Below, one piece after another: positions 16,219 through 23,811 of a stretch of 27,021 nt of DNA. A program made the position numbers and the translations under genes. The notes below the pieces were generated by a model. That model worked only from the letters and a program-made list of their open reading frames with translations, did not search any database and was not told the origin of the DNA. Source of the stretch: a virus; IMG/VR virus record IMGVR_UViG_3300040790_000037, positions 1 through 27,021 of that record, one strand, 5' to 3'. How positions within the stretch are numbered: position 1 is the stretch's first letter; every line of letters begins with the position of its first letter.

Positions 16219-17390
16219 AAAGAAAAGTAAGATATTTTCATATTGATTTGAATACAACAAGATCATGTAATATGGCTTGTAAATATTGTTTCGAACCAAA
16301 AGAATTAATACCTATAGGTAATAAACTTGACTTTGATTTTACTAAATCTTTTGTATATTGGGTAATGGATTTTGTTAAATCATCATTTTTTATTGATAAT
16401 TATGATATTTTAAGTATTGATTTTTGGGGTGGTGAACCAACATTATGTTCATATGAAATTAAATCAATTATTGATTACTTCGAGAATTATGAGAATATAA
16501 AATTTTATATTTACAGCAATGGATATGATATATCAGATATTAAAGAGACTTTAATAAAATATAGAAATAAAGTGGTATTAGATAACTCACCTAAATTATT
16601 ATTACAAGTTTCATATGATGGTGAAAAATTACAAGATAAGTATAGAGTCAATAAAAAAGGTGAGGGTACAAGCAAAAGAGTAAAATCAAATATAGAGTGG
16701 TTAAATGATAAAGAAATACCATTTGTAATAAAATCGGTTATTTCACCAGTTGATTTTGACTTAATGATTGATTCGTATGATGAAATAAAAGAGTTAATTT
16801 ATAACAATAATGTAAATACTGGTTATTTTCCTACAATTGAATATTATAATTCTGAAAGATTTACGGAAGAAGAAATACAGGACCATTTGAGTAAATTAAG
16901 ATATTCAATGACTATAATAACAGCAAAAGAAATAATAAGTATTTTGGATAAAAATGAGAGATTATTTTTTACTTGGTTAAAGGGTAATATAGCATTATGT
17001 AATGCCGGTCAAAACTATATATCAATTGATTATGATGGAAATATATATTCCTGTCATGGTTGTTTTTATTCAAATAAAAAAGATCATTATTTTACTAATA
17101 TGTTAAGTAATAGTAATTCAATAGATTGGATTAAAATAATTTGTAATAAAAATAAACTAAATAATAACTATATACCTCCTAAATGTGAAGAATGTGACAC
17201 ATTAATTTGTCTAAGATGTAATGTTGTAAAATATGAAAACAGTAAAAAAGAAAATTATTTTGATAAATGGAGAGACTATTCAAATCAACCAACATTATGT
17301 AGATATTATAGAGAGGCAAGCAAATTTATAAAAATTTTTAGAAATAAATTGGGGAGAGATAAATTAAATGGCGTGTACAGGTCATGTTAA
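16212..17390 (+). CDS. Radical SAM/SPASM enzyme (rSAM 2)
   Basis: A 392-residue protein. Radical SAM motif C19-x3-C23-x2-C26 (RSCNMACKYCFE) and GGEP at 73-76. The C-terminal SPASM-like domain has CNAGQNYISIDYDGNIYSC (a cysteine followed by G-x4-C), then a C-x2-C-x4-C-x2-C group (KCEECDTLICLRC) and a later LCRYYREAS cysteine. This is slightly different spacing from rSAM 1, so the auxiliary clusters may be arranged differently. The enzymes are diverged and not simple duplicates. The start overlaps the upstream gene by seven bases with a weak ribosome-binding site. Its last 23 bases overlap the start of the Cys-rich gene, a tight link that supports an enzyme-substrate relation (inference). Confidence 0.87.
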   Translation: MLKRKVRYFHIDLNTTRSCNMACKYCFEPKELIPIGNKLDFDFTKSFVYWVMDFVKSSFFIDNYDILSIDFWGGEPTLCSYEIKSIIDYFENYENIKFYIYSNGYDISDIKETLIKYRNKVVLDNSPKLLLQVSYDGEKLQDKYRVNKKGEGTSKRVKSNIEWLNDKEIPFVIKSVISPVDFDLMIDSYDEIKELIYNNNVNTGYFPTIEYYNSERFTEEEIQDHLSKLRYSMTIITAKEIISILDKNERLFFTWLKGNIALCNAGQNYISIDYDGNIYSCHGCFYSNKKDHYFTNMLSNSNSIDWIKIICNKNKLNNNYIPPKCEECDTLICLRCNVVKYENSKKENYFDKWRDYSNQPTLCRYYREASKFIKIFRNKLGRDKLNGVYRSC

Positions 17391-17859
17391 TAGTTGTTTA
17401 ACACATCCGGGATATATAGGACCACGAACAGCAACAGTTTGGACTGATCCAACATTAAATACTAGTATAACAATAAAAGCAACTCATTTTAATCAATTAA
17501 GAACAGCAATCATAAATGAATTAGCAGTTAGAGGTTTGGGAACTAGTGGTATGTATGGTGCGCAAAGTTCTGGTACTATTATATATTCAGTTTTATATAA
17601 AGGTTTAAGAAGTAATATGGAAAGAATTGATGCGGCTCAATGGGCCGCCTATAGTGCTGTAGAAAAAGCAAAAATGAATGATACAGCTCTAGCAATTGGT
17701 TCATTAATAGAAGATACAACAACTGCTGCATTTAGAACATACACAAACTATATGGAAAGTTTATGTGTGTGTAATTGTAATTACGCCTGTACTTGTGATT
17801 GTAATTATTGTACTTGTAATTGTGCAAATGAATGTAGTTGTCAAACATATTATTATTAA
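17368..17859 (+). CDS. Protein with 11-cysteine C-terminal tail, candidate radical SAM substrate
   Basis: A 163-residue protein. Residues 1-130 are an ordinary mixed domain, with C3 and C10 near the start and a 'TDPTLNTSITIKATHFNQLRT' type region at about 26-46 that looks more like a structural protein than a leader peptide. Residues 133-158 hold 11 cysteines (133, 135, 137, 141, 143, 145, 148, 150, 152, 156, 158). They form three CxCxC runs and one CxC, separated by NYA, NY and ANE; the end is QTYYY. Such a tail could be thioether-crosslinked by the two upstream SPASM enzymes, or could bind metal. The ATG follows GGGGAGA and lies inside the end of rSAM 2. Whether it is a virion protein, a released peptide or a metal binder is not resolved. 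Confidence 0.72.
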   Translation: MACTGHVNSCLTHPGYIGPRTATVWTDPTLNTSITIKATHFNQLRTAIINELAVRGLGTSGMYGAQSSGTIIYSVLYKGLRSNMERIDAAQWAAYSAVEKAKMNDTALAIGSLIEDTTTAAFRTYTNYMESLCVCNCNYACTCDCNYCTCNCANECSCQTYYY

Positions 17860-17860
17860 A

Positions 17861-17884
17861 AGGAGAAAGATGTGGGTAAATTAG
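17861..17884 (+). promoter_or_regulatory. Ribosome-binding site with overlapping ATG mini-ORF and GTG start
   Basis: AGGAG at 17861-17865 precedes both an ATG at 17870, which gives only four codons before TAG at 17882-17884, and a GTG at 17872 in another frame, which opens the 201-residue gene. The GTG has ideal spacing (six bases). The competing ATG could lower or regulate expression of the gene. Confidence 0.5.
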
Positions 17885-18477
17885 CAAAAAGTTACTTTAT
17901 CATTTTCGATAAAGGTGATATGTGGCAAGTAACAGGAACAGTAAATATTCCAGAAGGTTATGAAGTATCGGAAAACCATGATGGTGTTCTTGATATGTCT
18001 GATTTTAATGTTAGAGAGGTTTTTCTTTACGCTAAGGAAAAAATAGAAAATAATAATGTTTATATTCCAAAAAACTATCAAGGTAGATTAGTAAAAGATG
18101 ATCTTATTATAGTGCCTCATGATAAATTGGAAGTAAAAAGAGCTAGAACTATAAGTAAAGGTAAAGAAATTTTGATGCAAAAGGTTTCTTTATTTGAGAT
18201 ATTTGCTTCAGTTGAATTTATTATACTAAATAATTATTTATTAGAAAAGGGTTATGTTATTACTGATAGTAATAGACAAGATAAATACCTTGAAATAATA
18301 GAAACAGGTGATATAGAGTTAATAGAAAAATTAGAAAGATTTCTAAAATGTCGTGATGATATAATGATAAATTATACATTTCATTCAATATTTCGTGAAT
18401 TTAGATTAAATCTTGAAAAAGCAGAGAGTGAAGAAGAAATAGATAAAATTTGGAAAGAATTTGTTATAATATTTTAA
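17872..18477 (+). CDS. Unknown protein downstream of the Cys-rich gene (possible assembly chaperone)
   Basis: A 201-residue protein starting at GTG. The only nearby ATG (17870) leads to a stop after four codons, and AGGAG at 17861-17865 fits the GTG. The N-terminal half is beta-rich (SYFIIFDKGDMWQV). The C-terminal half is helical and charged (from about 105), ending in 'AESEEEIDKIWKEF'. Helical C-termini of this style and position after a structural gene are seen in phage tail-fibre assembly chaperones, but I cannot assign it to that group with confidence. It ends one base before the next ATG. No catalytic motif or membrane segment is visible. Confidence 0.55.
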   Translation: MGKLAKSYFIIFDKGDMWQVTGTVNIPEGYEVSENHDGVLDMSDFNVREVFLYAKEKIENNNVYIPKNYQGRLVKDDLIIVPHDKLEVKRARTISKGKEILMQKVSLFEIFASVEFIILNNYLLEKGYVITDSNRQDKYLEIIETGDIELIEKLERFLKCRDDIMINYTFHSIFREFRLNLEKAESEEEIDKIWKEFVIIF

Positions 18478-18478
18478 T

Positions 18479-19321
18479 ATGTTAAGAAAAAAATACTTGT
18501 TTATACCAAAAAAATTTGGTAAATTGAAAAGGGGTGCTTGGATGGCCTCTTTAGATTTGAAGGAAACTTTTGATGAGTTTATCGACATAAGAGAAAGTAG
18601 AAGTATAAGAAGAATTTCAGATGTAGTTAATGATTATGAAAAATTAATATTCATTACACAAGTACCTCATTTATATCACTTAAATATAAGTTTTATTGCG
18701 TTAAGAAATATCAATCATTTGATTTATCTAAGGGGGGAGTATGTATCTCCCCTTTATAATTCTTGTAATAATGGATTTCATTATTACAGAGAACATAATC
18801 AAATAAAACATTATATTCCATTCATACCTAACCTACCAAAATATGAAAATAAGAATTATAGAGTTGGTTTCTATTATAGACCCTGGCTAAATCCAGATTC
18901 TTGTAAATGGTTTATAGATAATTATGTAGATAATGACATACCTATAATGACTATGGGTAGTGTACCCATAAGATTACTTCAAAGAAAGAATTGGAAACAT
19001 ACATTCGATAGAAATGAATTTTTTAGTAACATAACAGATTATATTTACGTCAAATCAAAAAAATTTAATGACCCATTTCCTACTTCTTTATGTGAAGCTG
19101 TTCAAACGGGTAAGAATATTAAAATAATTGATATAGGATATAGACCTTTTAAAGATGGTATTAATGATATTGAAGATTGTATTAATTATGATGATAGTTT
19201 ATTAAACTTTTCTAATTGGATAAAGTGGTATGGGAATATTTTGAATAATGGATTCAATAATGTAATGGATAGGAATAAATATAATAATTTTTCTAATTGG
19301 ATATTAAATGAAGTAATTTAA
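18479..19321 (+). CDS. Glycosyltransferase-like protein (GT-B-like), copy 1
   Basis: A 280-residue protein. The N-terminal strand KYLFIPKKFGKLKRGAWMAS aligns with the starts of the genes at 19400 and 22987 (hydrophobic strand, Gly/Asn loop, G-[AS]). The C-terminal part contains DYIYVK, then NDPFPTSLCEAVQTGKNI near 208-225, matching the donor-binding region of GT-B glycosyltransferases (D-P-x-P then E-x4-GK). It is shorter than usual GT-B enzymes (350 or more), so one Rossmann domain may be reduced. The long start is preferred although a better ribosome-binding site (AAAAGGGG, 18527-18534) precedes ATG 18542. Starting there would remove the first beta strand that the paralogues keep. The donor and acceptor cannot be named. 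Confidence 0.6.
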   Translation: MLRKKYLFIPKKFGKLKRGAWMASLDLKETFDEFIDIRESRSIRRISDVVNDYEKLIFITQVPHLYHLNISFIALRNINHLIYLRGEYVSPLYNSCNNGFHYYREHNQIKHYIPFIPNLPKYENKNYRVGFYYRPWLNPDSCKWFIDNYVDNDIPIMTMGSVPIRLLQRKNWKHTFDRNEFFSNITDYIYVKSKKFNDPFPTSLCEAVQTGKNIKIIDIGYRPFKDGINDIEDCINYDDSLLNFSNWIKWYGNILNNGFNNVMDRNKYNNFSNWILNEVI

Positions 19322-19399
19322 TATCTCTCCCCTATATCTCTCTTTCTCCCCAACAACTAGTTTATTATAACACATTTTGGGAGAATGTAAACATAAAAA
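19322..19399 (+). promoter_or_regulatory. Pyrimidine-rich intergenic region with RBS-sequestering pairing
   Basis: The gap holds two TATCTCTC-type pyrimidine stretches and TTCTCCC at 19344-19350, which can pair over seven bases with GGGAGAA at 19379-19385. The latter includes the only Shine-Dalgarno-like site before the next start at 19400, itself 15 bases away, longer than usual. An ATG-TAA pair at 19385-19390 follows directly. This could be a translational switch. A TATAAC (19365-19370) could be a -10 box, but no good -35 is seen. Confidence 0.35.
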
Positions 19400-20284
19400 A
19401 TGAAAAAAATTTTTATTTTATCAGACCATAGATATTTGAGTGGGTCACTAATAAATCTACTGGATTTTCAACAATATTTAAAAGATGTTGAAAAATACAA
19501 CGTAACATTTATATGTGAAGATAAGCTCATAAATCATAATCTAATTAAACTAACTAATAGAAAATACACATTCGATAGACTTGATAAAATAAAAGATGTG
19601 ATTATAATAAAAGGTTGTTTGATAACAGATTTTAAATCCCTATGTTCAACTTACCTTAATAATAAAAGAATATTAGCAGATAAATGTATTGTGGTTGATA
19701 ACATTGAATTAACATTTTATTTGAATAAAAGAAGTGACACACATTTATATTATGATATTGACCTATATAATTGTTTAAATTATCATAAAGTGAAAAATTT
19801 CATATTTTTAATGCCAAAATTTAATAAAGATATTTGGGATAATATATATAGTGATGTAAAATCAGAAGTCTTTTATAAGAAGATAAATTTAAATTTATTG
19901 AATCATATGAATATTAGTAATAACGGTAAACTATTTTTCAGGTCACATAATTTTTATCTTGATGATGATATGGTAAATTTTACTAACATATCAACAATAA
20001 TAAAGAATAAATATTCCAATTCAGTTGAGTTGAATCTGTTAAATTATAAAGATATATTCAATTATAAAGGTTATATTTACTGTAAAAAACCAGAGACATA
20101 TTATTTTGAACAATTTGGTAGACTGATATTTGAGTATATATTGTTAGGAAAAGAGATACATTGGTTTGATAATCCTTATGAATATGATGATGGTTTAAAA
20201 GAATATTTAAATTACTATAGTGAGGATAAAAATCAAATTGAATATCTTATGAATAAAAAATATGAAGAAAAGCCATGGGAGTAA
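19400..20284 (+). CDS. Glycosyltransferase-like protein (GT-B-like), copy 2
   Basis: A 294-residue protein. It starts with a Rossmann-like strand and glycine loop, KKIFILSDHRYLSGSLINLL. Its C-terminal region, GYIYCK then FEQFGRLIFEYILLGKEI (about 225-252), aligns with the same block in its two paralogues: Y-I-Y, an aromatic/proline-containing loop, E-x4-GK. The conserved E four residues before GK is the best catalytic or nucleotide-binding candidate. The DPxP motif of the other two copies is replaced by YYFEQF, so activity may differ. It is in the same transcription unit as the radical SAM genes. The assignment rests on this shared pattern and is moderate at best. Confidence 0.5.
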   Translation: MKKIFILSDHRYLSGSLINLLDFQQYLKDVEKYNVTFICEDKLINHNLIKLTNRKYTFDRLDKIKDVIIIKGCLITDFKSLCSTYLNNKRILADKCIVVDNIELTFYLNKRSDTHLYYDIDLYNCLNYHKVKNFIFLMPKFNKDIWDNIYSDVKSEVFYKKINLNLLNHMNISNNGKLFFRSHNFYLDDDMVNFTNISTIIKNKYSNSVELNLLNYKDIFNYKGYIYCKKPETYYFEQFGRLIFEYILLGKEIHWFDNPYEYDDGLKEYLNYYSEDKNQIEYLMNKKYEEKPWE

Positions 20285-20287
20285 AAT

Positions 20288-20680
20288 ATGATATTAGAAA
20301 CTGTAATTATTGAACCATTTGTTTATTATGATACAAAAGAACAAATGAAAAATGCATATTTTTCTCTTATTGGAAAAGAGAGATTAGAAGATTGGAAAAG
20401 AATTGAAAAAGAACAAATGAAAAATGATGAGTTATTAAAAAGAGTTCATCATTTCTCATTAAATGAGTTTGAAAAATATGTTGTTATATATTATTCAATG
20501 TGGAAAAATGAGAGAAGTAGAGTAAAAAATTTACAATATTTAGATCGCATTAATCAAATTATTGAAAGAGATTCATGGTATATTAATGAATATAAAGTTA
20601 AACTCATAACAAATTATAAAATGTGGATGAAAAAATACTACATAGAACATGTTATGGAAAACAATAAAAAGATAATATAA
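20288..20680 (+). CDS. Helical protein of unknown function
   Basis: A 130-residue, mostly helical, charged protein rich in K, E, Y, W and M; I do not recognise a family. Three bases separate it from the glycosyltransferase-like gene, and the second sigma-70 promoter begins right after its stop, so it closes the first transcription unit. There are no cysteines, no signal peptide and no membrane segment. It is probably a small binding protein or partner of its neighbours, but nothing in the sequence decides this. Confidence 0.5.
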   Translation: MILETVIIEPFVYYDTKEQMKNAYFSLIGKERLEDWKRIEKEQMKNDELLKRVHHFSLNEFEKYVVIYYSMWKNERSRVKNLQYLDRINQIIERDSWYINEYKVKLITNYKMWMKKYYIEHVMENNKKII

Positions 20681-20682
20681 TG

Positions 20683-20711
20683 TTTACAATATTGTAATAA
20701 TTTGGTATAAT
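20683..20711 (+). promoter_or_regulatory. Sigma-70 promoter P2 for the late-sigma/radical SAM unit
   Basis: -35 TTTACA (20683-20688), a 17-base spacer and -10 TATAAT (20706-20711) lie in the 57-base gap before the gp55-like gene. The elements and spacing are identical to promoter P1 at 14671. The first 13 bases including the -35 also agree at 12 positions (GTTTACA, one variable base, TATTG), so the two promoters probably share an extra recognition feature. Confidence 0.8.
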
Positions 20712-20737
20712 AACATAAAAATTTCAAAGGAGTAATA

Positions 20738-21166
20738 ATGGCAAAACCTTATTATGTAAAAAATTCAGAACTCTTACCTCATATTCATGTATATAGAGAG
20801 ACAGGAGTTGTATCAGAAGAACTTGGTGGATTTATCTATAAGATAGCATACAATTATGCAAATAAAGGAAGTTTTTACGGTTATACTTGGAAAGAAGATA
20901 TGGTATCAGAAGCAGTATTGACTTGTATTAAGTATATGCATAATTTTGACCCAATGGCCCAGAAAAGACCAAATCCATTCGCATATTTCACAACAGTTAT
21001 TCATAATGCCTTTTTGAACTATATAAGAAAGCAGAAAAAACATAGTAAAATTAAAGACATATGTTGGAAAAATTGTTATCTACTAGATAAAGAAGAAATA
21101 TATCATACAAAAGCTATTGACTATAGAGTAATGAAAAGGACAGATGATGCGGACGAGTCGTGTTAA
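20738..21166 (+). CDS. 55: Late-transcription sigma factor, T4 gp55-like
   Basis: A 142-residue protein resembling T4 gp55 (185 residues), the sigma factor that directs host RNA polymerase to TATAAATA late promoters. Shared blocks are YYVKNSELLP at 5-14, the GYTWKEDMVSEAVLTCIKYM segment around 48-67 (the GYT-WK-EM-A pattern of gp55), HNFDP at 68-72, and 'NPFAYFTTVIHNAFLNYIRKQKK' near 79-101. The latter corresponds to sigma region 2, used for core binding and -10 recognition. The C-terminus is shorter than in T4. AAAGGAG ribosome-binding site. It is the first gene after promoter P2 and overlaps the next radical SAM gene by 23 bases, so both are expressed together. Its presence supports a T4-like late programme for the tail genes. 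Confidence 0.88.
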   Translation: MAKPYYVKNSELLPHIHVYRETGVVSEELGGFIYKIAYNYANKGSFYGYTWKEDMVSEAVLTCIKYMHNFDPMAQKRPNPFAYFTTVIHNAFLNYIRKQKKHSKIKDICWKNCYLLDKEEIYHTKAIDYRVMKRTDDADESC

Positions 21167-21953
21167 TGTTTTATATTTAACTACCAAATGTAATATGTCA
21201 TGTGACTATTGTTATGAAAAAGCGAGTAGAGATAATCTACCAGAACAAATTGATGTATCAAAAGAAGATATTAATAAATTTTTAAAAGAAATATCAGAAA
21301 GAGAGAAAAATCAAATATCCACCATCGTCTTAATGGGAGGTGAGGTATTTCTCAAACCTAATTTATTAAAATATGTATTTGATAAAATGAGTAATATGAA
21401 TCATAAGTGGGGATCATCAATTACTACAAATGCAACATTATTTGATAATGGTGAGTTAATAAACGATTTATATTTTAATAAGAGTAAAAATGTAAGTTTA
21501 ACTATTGAAATAAGTTATGATTGTAGCGGTCATGATAGAAGAACATTTAGAAATGGTCGTTTCACAAAAAAGGTAGTTGAAAATTCACTTGATTTACTTG
21601 TAAAAAGTAACATACCCTTTAAAATTAGTTATACACTACATAAAGATAACTATAATAATTTTGTACATGATATGATTTACATATGTGAACGATGGGGTAG
21701 TCATCTTTTAAATATAAAAGTATCACCATTTTTTAGTGAATTAAATGAATATTTTGGTGAAAATTCATTGGAGAAAATTGGTATTCTGGCCAATGCTATA
21801 GGAAAAAGATATAAGATATATATTTGTGATTTCAATTGTAGTGTGTGTAAAAAATGTGATAGGTCAAATTTTATTGGTAATTCTTATTTATCACCTAATA
21901 AGAGTATAATATATGAAGAAAGTGAAACACAAAAATTATTTGATAAGTGGTAA
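21144..21953 (+). CDS. Radical SAM enzyme (rSAM 3)
   Basis: A 269-residue protein. Radical SAM motif C16-x3-C20-x2-C23 (TKCNMSCDYCYEK) and GGEV at 65-68. The C-terminus has CDFNCSVCKKCD near 230-241, a compact Cys group that could bind one auxiliary cluster; there is no complete SPASM domain. Two adjacent ATGs can serve as start: 21147 has better spacing (six bases) to AAAAGGA at 21134-21140 than 21144. The start lies inside the end of the gp55-like gene. The substrate is unknown. Similarity to the other radical SAM genes here is limited to the core motifs, so it is a separate subfamily. Confidence 0.82.
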   Translation: MMRTSRVNVLYLTTKCNMSCDYCYEKASRDNLPEQIDVSKEDINKFLKEISEREKNQISTIVLMGGEVFLKPNLLKYVFDKMSNMNHKWGSSITTNATLFDNGELINDLYFNKSKNVSLTIEISYDCSGHDRRTFRNGRFTKKVVENSLDLLVKSNIPFKISYTLHKDNYNNFVHDMIYICERWGSHLLNIKVSPFFSELNEYFGENSLEKIGILANAIGKRYKIYICDFNCSVCKKCDRSNFIGNSYLSPNKSIIYEESETQKLFDKW

Positions 21954-21955
21954 AA

Positions 21956-23026
21956 ATGATAAAAGTAGAAACAAAATCAAAGGTTATTGGACGTCCACAA
22001 TATTCTAAAAACATAGTAAAATCAAAACCACAATTAGTTGCTTTTGGTGATATTGATATGTTTAATAGTGGTAATGTGAAATTATTATGGACACCCACAG
22101 AGGTTTGTAATTTTAATTGTTCTTATTGTGGTTATAAAAGAATAAAAAATCCACACCATTCAACAAATGGCGATATAAAAAGATCAATTAAATTTATGGA
22201 AAGAATACAAGATGTAAAAATCATAAAGAAATTATTTATCATTGCTGCTGAACCAACATTGGTAAAAAATTTAGACTTGATAATAGGTACTATAAAACCT
22301 TTATTGATAAATTGTGATATTATAACATTATATTCTAATATGAGCGCAAGTATAGACTTGTATAGAAAAATAATGGATTTGTTTATTGATGGTAGTATGA
22401 TGTTTTCATTGTTTCCATCATTTCATAAAAAAGACATAGATGTAGATGTTTTTATGGGTAAATTATGGACTCTCAAAGAAGAATATGGTAATTACAGTAA
22501 CATATCTCTTGACAGTATTAGTTTTATGGTTGAAGATGATGATTATCACGAAAGAGCAAAAGAAGTTTATGAAAAATATCCAGGTCTTAGATTTCATTTG
22601 TTTCCAATAAGAGAAAAGGGTGATATAATTAAGATAGAACAACAATTTTATCAAGAACCATATAAAACAAAGAATAATATAGTAAAAATTTATAAAGATG
22701 GTAGTGAATATTTCTATACTAAATTTTTGAATAATGAATTACCATTAGTACCTGAATTTAAAAATTTTATATGTCAATCATGGGATAATTTGTTATATCT
22801 TGATGCAAAAGGATATTTAAGATATTGTACTTTAACAAATCCTCAATGGGATATGAATATAAAAGACTTAGAAGAAACTATTCAAAAATTGAGAAATAAA
22901 AAAAGACAAGTTTGTAATGTATCTCAATGTTTTTGTGATTGGGATGTTCCAAAATATAAGATATCTGAATACAATAAGATAAAGTCATGGACAAAAAAAG
23001 ACATATTACAACTGAAAATGTTGTAA
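21956..23026 (+). CDS. Radical SAM enzyme with degenerate GGE motif (rSAM 4)
   Basis: A 356-residue protein. The motif C51-x3-C55-x2-C58 (EVCNFNCSYCGYK) is preceded by an unusually long 50-residue N-terminal extension. The usual GGEP is AAEP (FIIAAEPTL), so SAM binding may be altered. The C-terminus has CQSWDNLLYLDAKGYLRYC (a cysteine followed by G-x4-C) and CNVSQCFCDWD, a twitch or partial SPASM arrangement resembling the last radical SAM gene at 26061. The ATG 21956 is preferred over GTG 21947, which would lie before the upstream stop; neither has a strong ribosome-binding site, and coupling to the upstream gene is likely. It overlaps the next gene by 40 bases. Confidence 0.78.
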   Translation: MIKVETKSKVIGRPQYSKNIVKSKPQLVAFGDIDMFNSGNVKLLWTPTEVCNFNCSYCGYKRIKNPHHSTNGDIKRSIKFMERIQDVKIIKKLFIIAAEPTLVKNLDLIIGTIKPLLINCDIITLYSNMSASIDLYRKIMDLFIDGSMMFSLFPSFHKKDIDVDVFMGKLWTLKEEYGNYSNISLDSISFMVEDDDYHERAKEVYEKYPGLRFHLFPIREKGDIIKIEQQFYQEPYKTKNNIVKIYKDGSEYFYTKFLNNELPLVPEFKNFICQSWDNLLYLDAKGYLRYCTLTNPQWDMNIKDLEETIQKLRNKKRQVCNVSQCFCDWDVPKYKISEYNKIKSWTKKDILQLKML

Positions 23027-23811
23027 TATTTTACAATTGGTTTAATGGTATAAATGGTGCGTTGATAGATGCTTTTGAATATTATATATCAATATTAGAA
23101 AAAGTACCTGTTAAATTTCTATTGATAAATCGTATAGATAGAAAACTTGATAATATATTACACATGTTTGAAAATAGATATGATTTAGATGATCTGAAAT
23201 GGAAAGAAAATATAATAACAACAACACTTCCTAAACTCATTCATCTTAATTTTAAGAACTCTTTAGTTGTTGACTACTCAACTATAAACAAGACAAAGGG
23301 TCTTTTAAGGTCAGAAAAGATAATTGTAATATCTGACTTTCATACAGATAAAAAAGAGTTTATGTATGATAAGAAAAAACAGAATGTTATATACTATGGT
23401 GAAATGCCATTTGTTTATAATGATGTTCCATATAGAATGAAATTTTTATTTGATAGATTCAAAGAGTTGAGATATGTGAAAGATAGAATATATATCAATA
23501 GTCCATTCAATAAAGATATCAGTTTTGTGAATAAGTTGAATCTGAATAAAGAAGTTATATTTAAGTCAACATCACATTTAGATAATTTATTTGAACAGTT
23601 TAATACCTATATATACTATCACGCAAATAAATGGTTTGACCCACATCCAAGACTGTTTCACGAATGTTATTTTTATGGTAAGAACATTCAATATATCAAT
23701 GATTACGGTGTGTTAGATGGTGGTTATTATAGATATGTTGATTTGAAAAAAACGGGTTTAAATAATAGATATTTGAATGAAAATGATGAAATAGTGAAAG
23801 AGTTTCTATGA
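22987..23811 (+). CDS. Glycosyltransferase-like protein (GT-B-like), copy 3
   Basis: A 274-residue protein. The N-terminal strand and loop (NVVIFYNWFNGINGALIDAF, from residue 11) align with the two earlier copies. The C-terminal block TYIYYHANKWFDPHPRLFHE then CYFYGKNIQYI near 208-236 has Y-I-Y, D-P-x-P and E-x4-GK as in copy 1, giving GT-B-like donor-site features. It starts 40 bases inside rSAM 4 with no other start available in frame before the first strand. It overlaps the deacetylase gene by four bases (ATGA). Small size again suggests a minimal or atypical enzyme. It likely acts with the neighbouring deacetylase on a sugar-containing target (inference). Confidence 0.55.
   Translation: MDKKRHITTENVVIFYNWFNGINGALIDAFEYYISILEKVPVKFLLINRIDRKLDNILHMFENRYDLDDLKWKENIITTTLPKLIHLNFKNSLVVDYSTINKTKGLLRSEKIIVISDFHTDKKEFMYDKKKQNVIYYGEMPFVYNDVPYRMKFLFDRFKELRYVKDRIYINSPFNKDISFVNKLNLNKEVIFKSTSHLDNLFEQFNTYIYYHANKWFDPHPRLFHECYFYGKNIQYINDYGVLDGGYYRYVDLKKTGLNNRYLNENDEIVKEFL

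Noticed and set aside
17632-17648. GCGGC/GCCGC five-base-pair hairpin in the Cys-rich gene
   Set aside because: Short and explained by Ala codons (GAT GCG GCT ... GCC GCC); no further signal.
17764-17841. Metallothionein as the primary identity of the Cys-rich gene
   Set aside because: Metallothioneins are short and lack a 130-residue folded domain; metal binding by the tail remains possible, but the two adjacent SPASM genes make modification the better hypothesis.
18734-18752. GGGGAG/CTCCCC hairpin followed by TTT resembling a terminator
   Set aside because: It is inside the coding sequence of the gene at 18479, with a very short T-run, and encodes ordinary residues.
18542-19321. Shorter start (ATG 18542) for the first glycosyltransferase-like gene, with a good AAAAGGGG site
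   Set aside because: It would delete the first beta strand that aligns with the two paralogues; kept as an alternative only.
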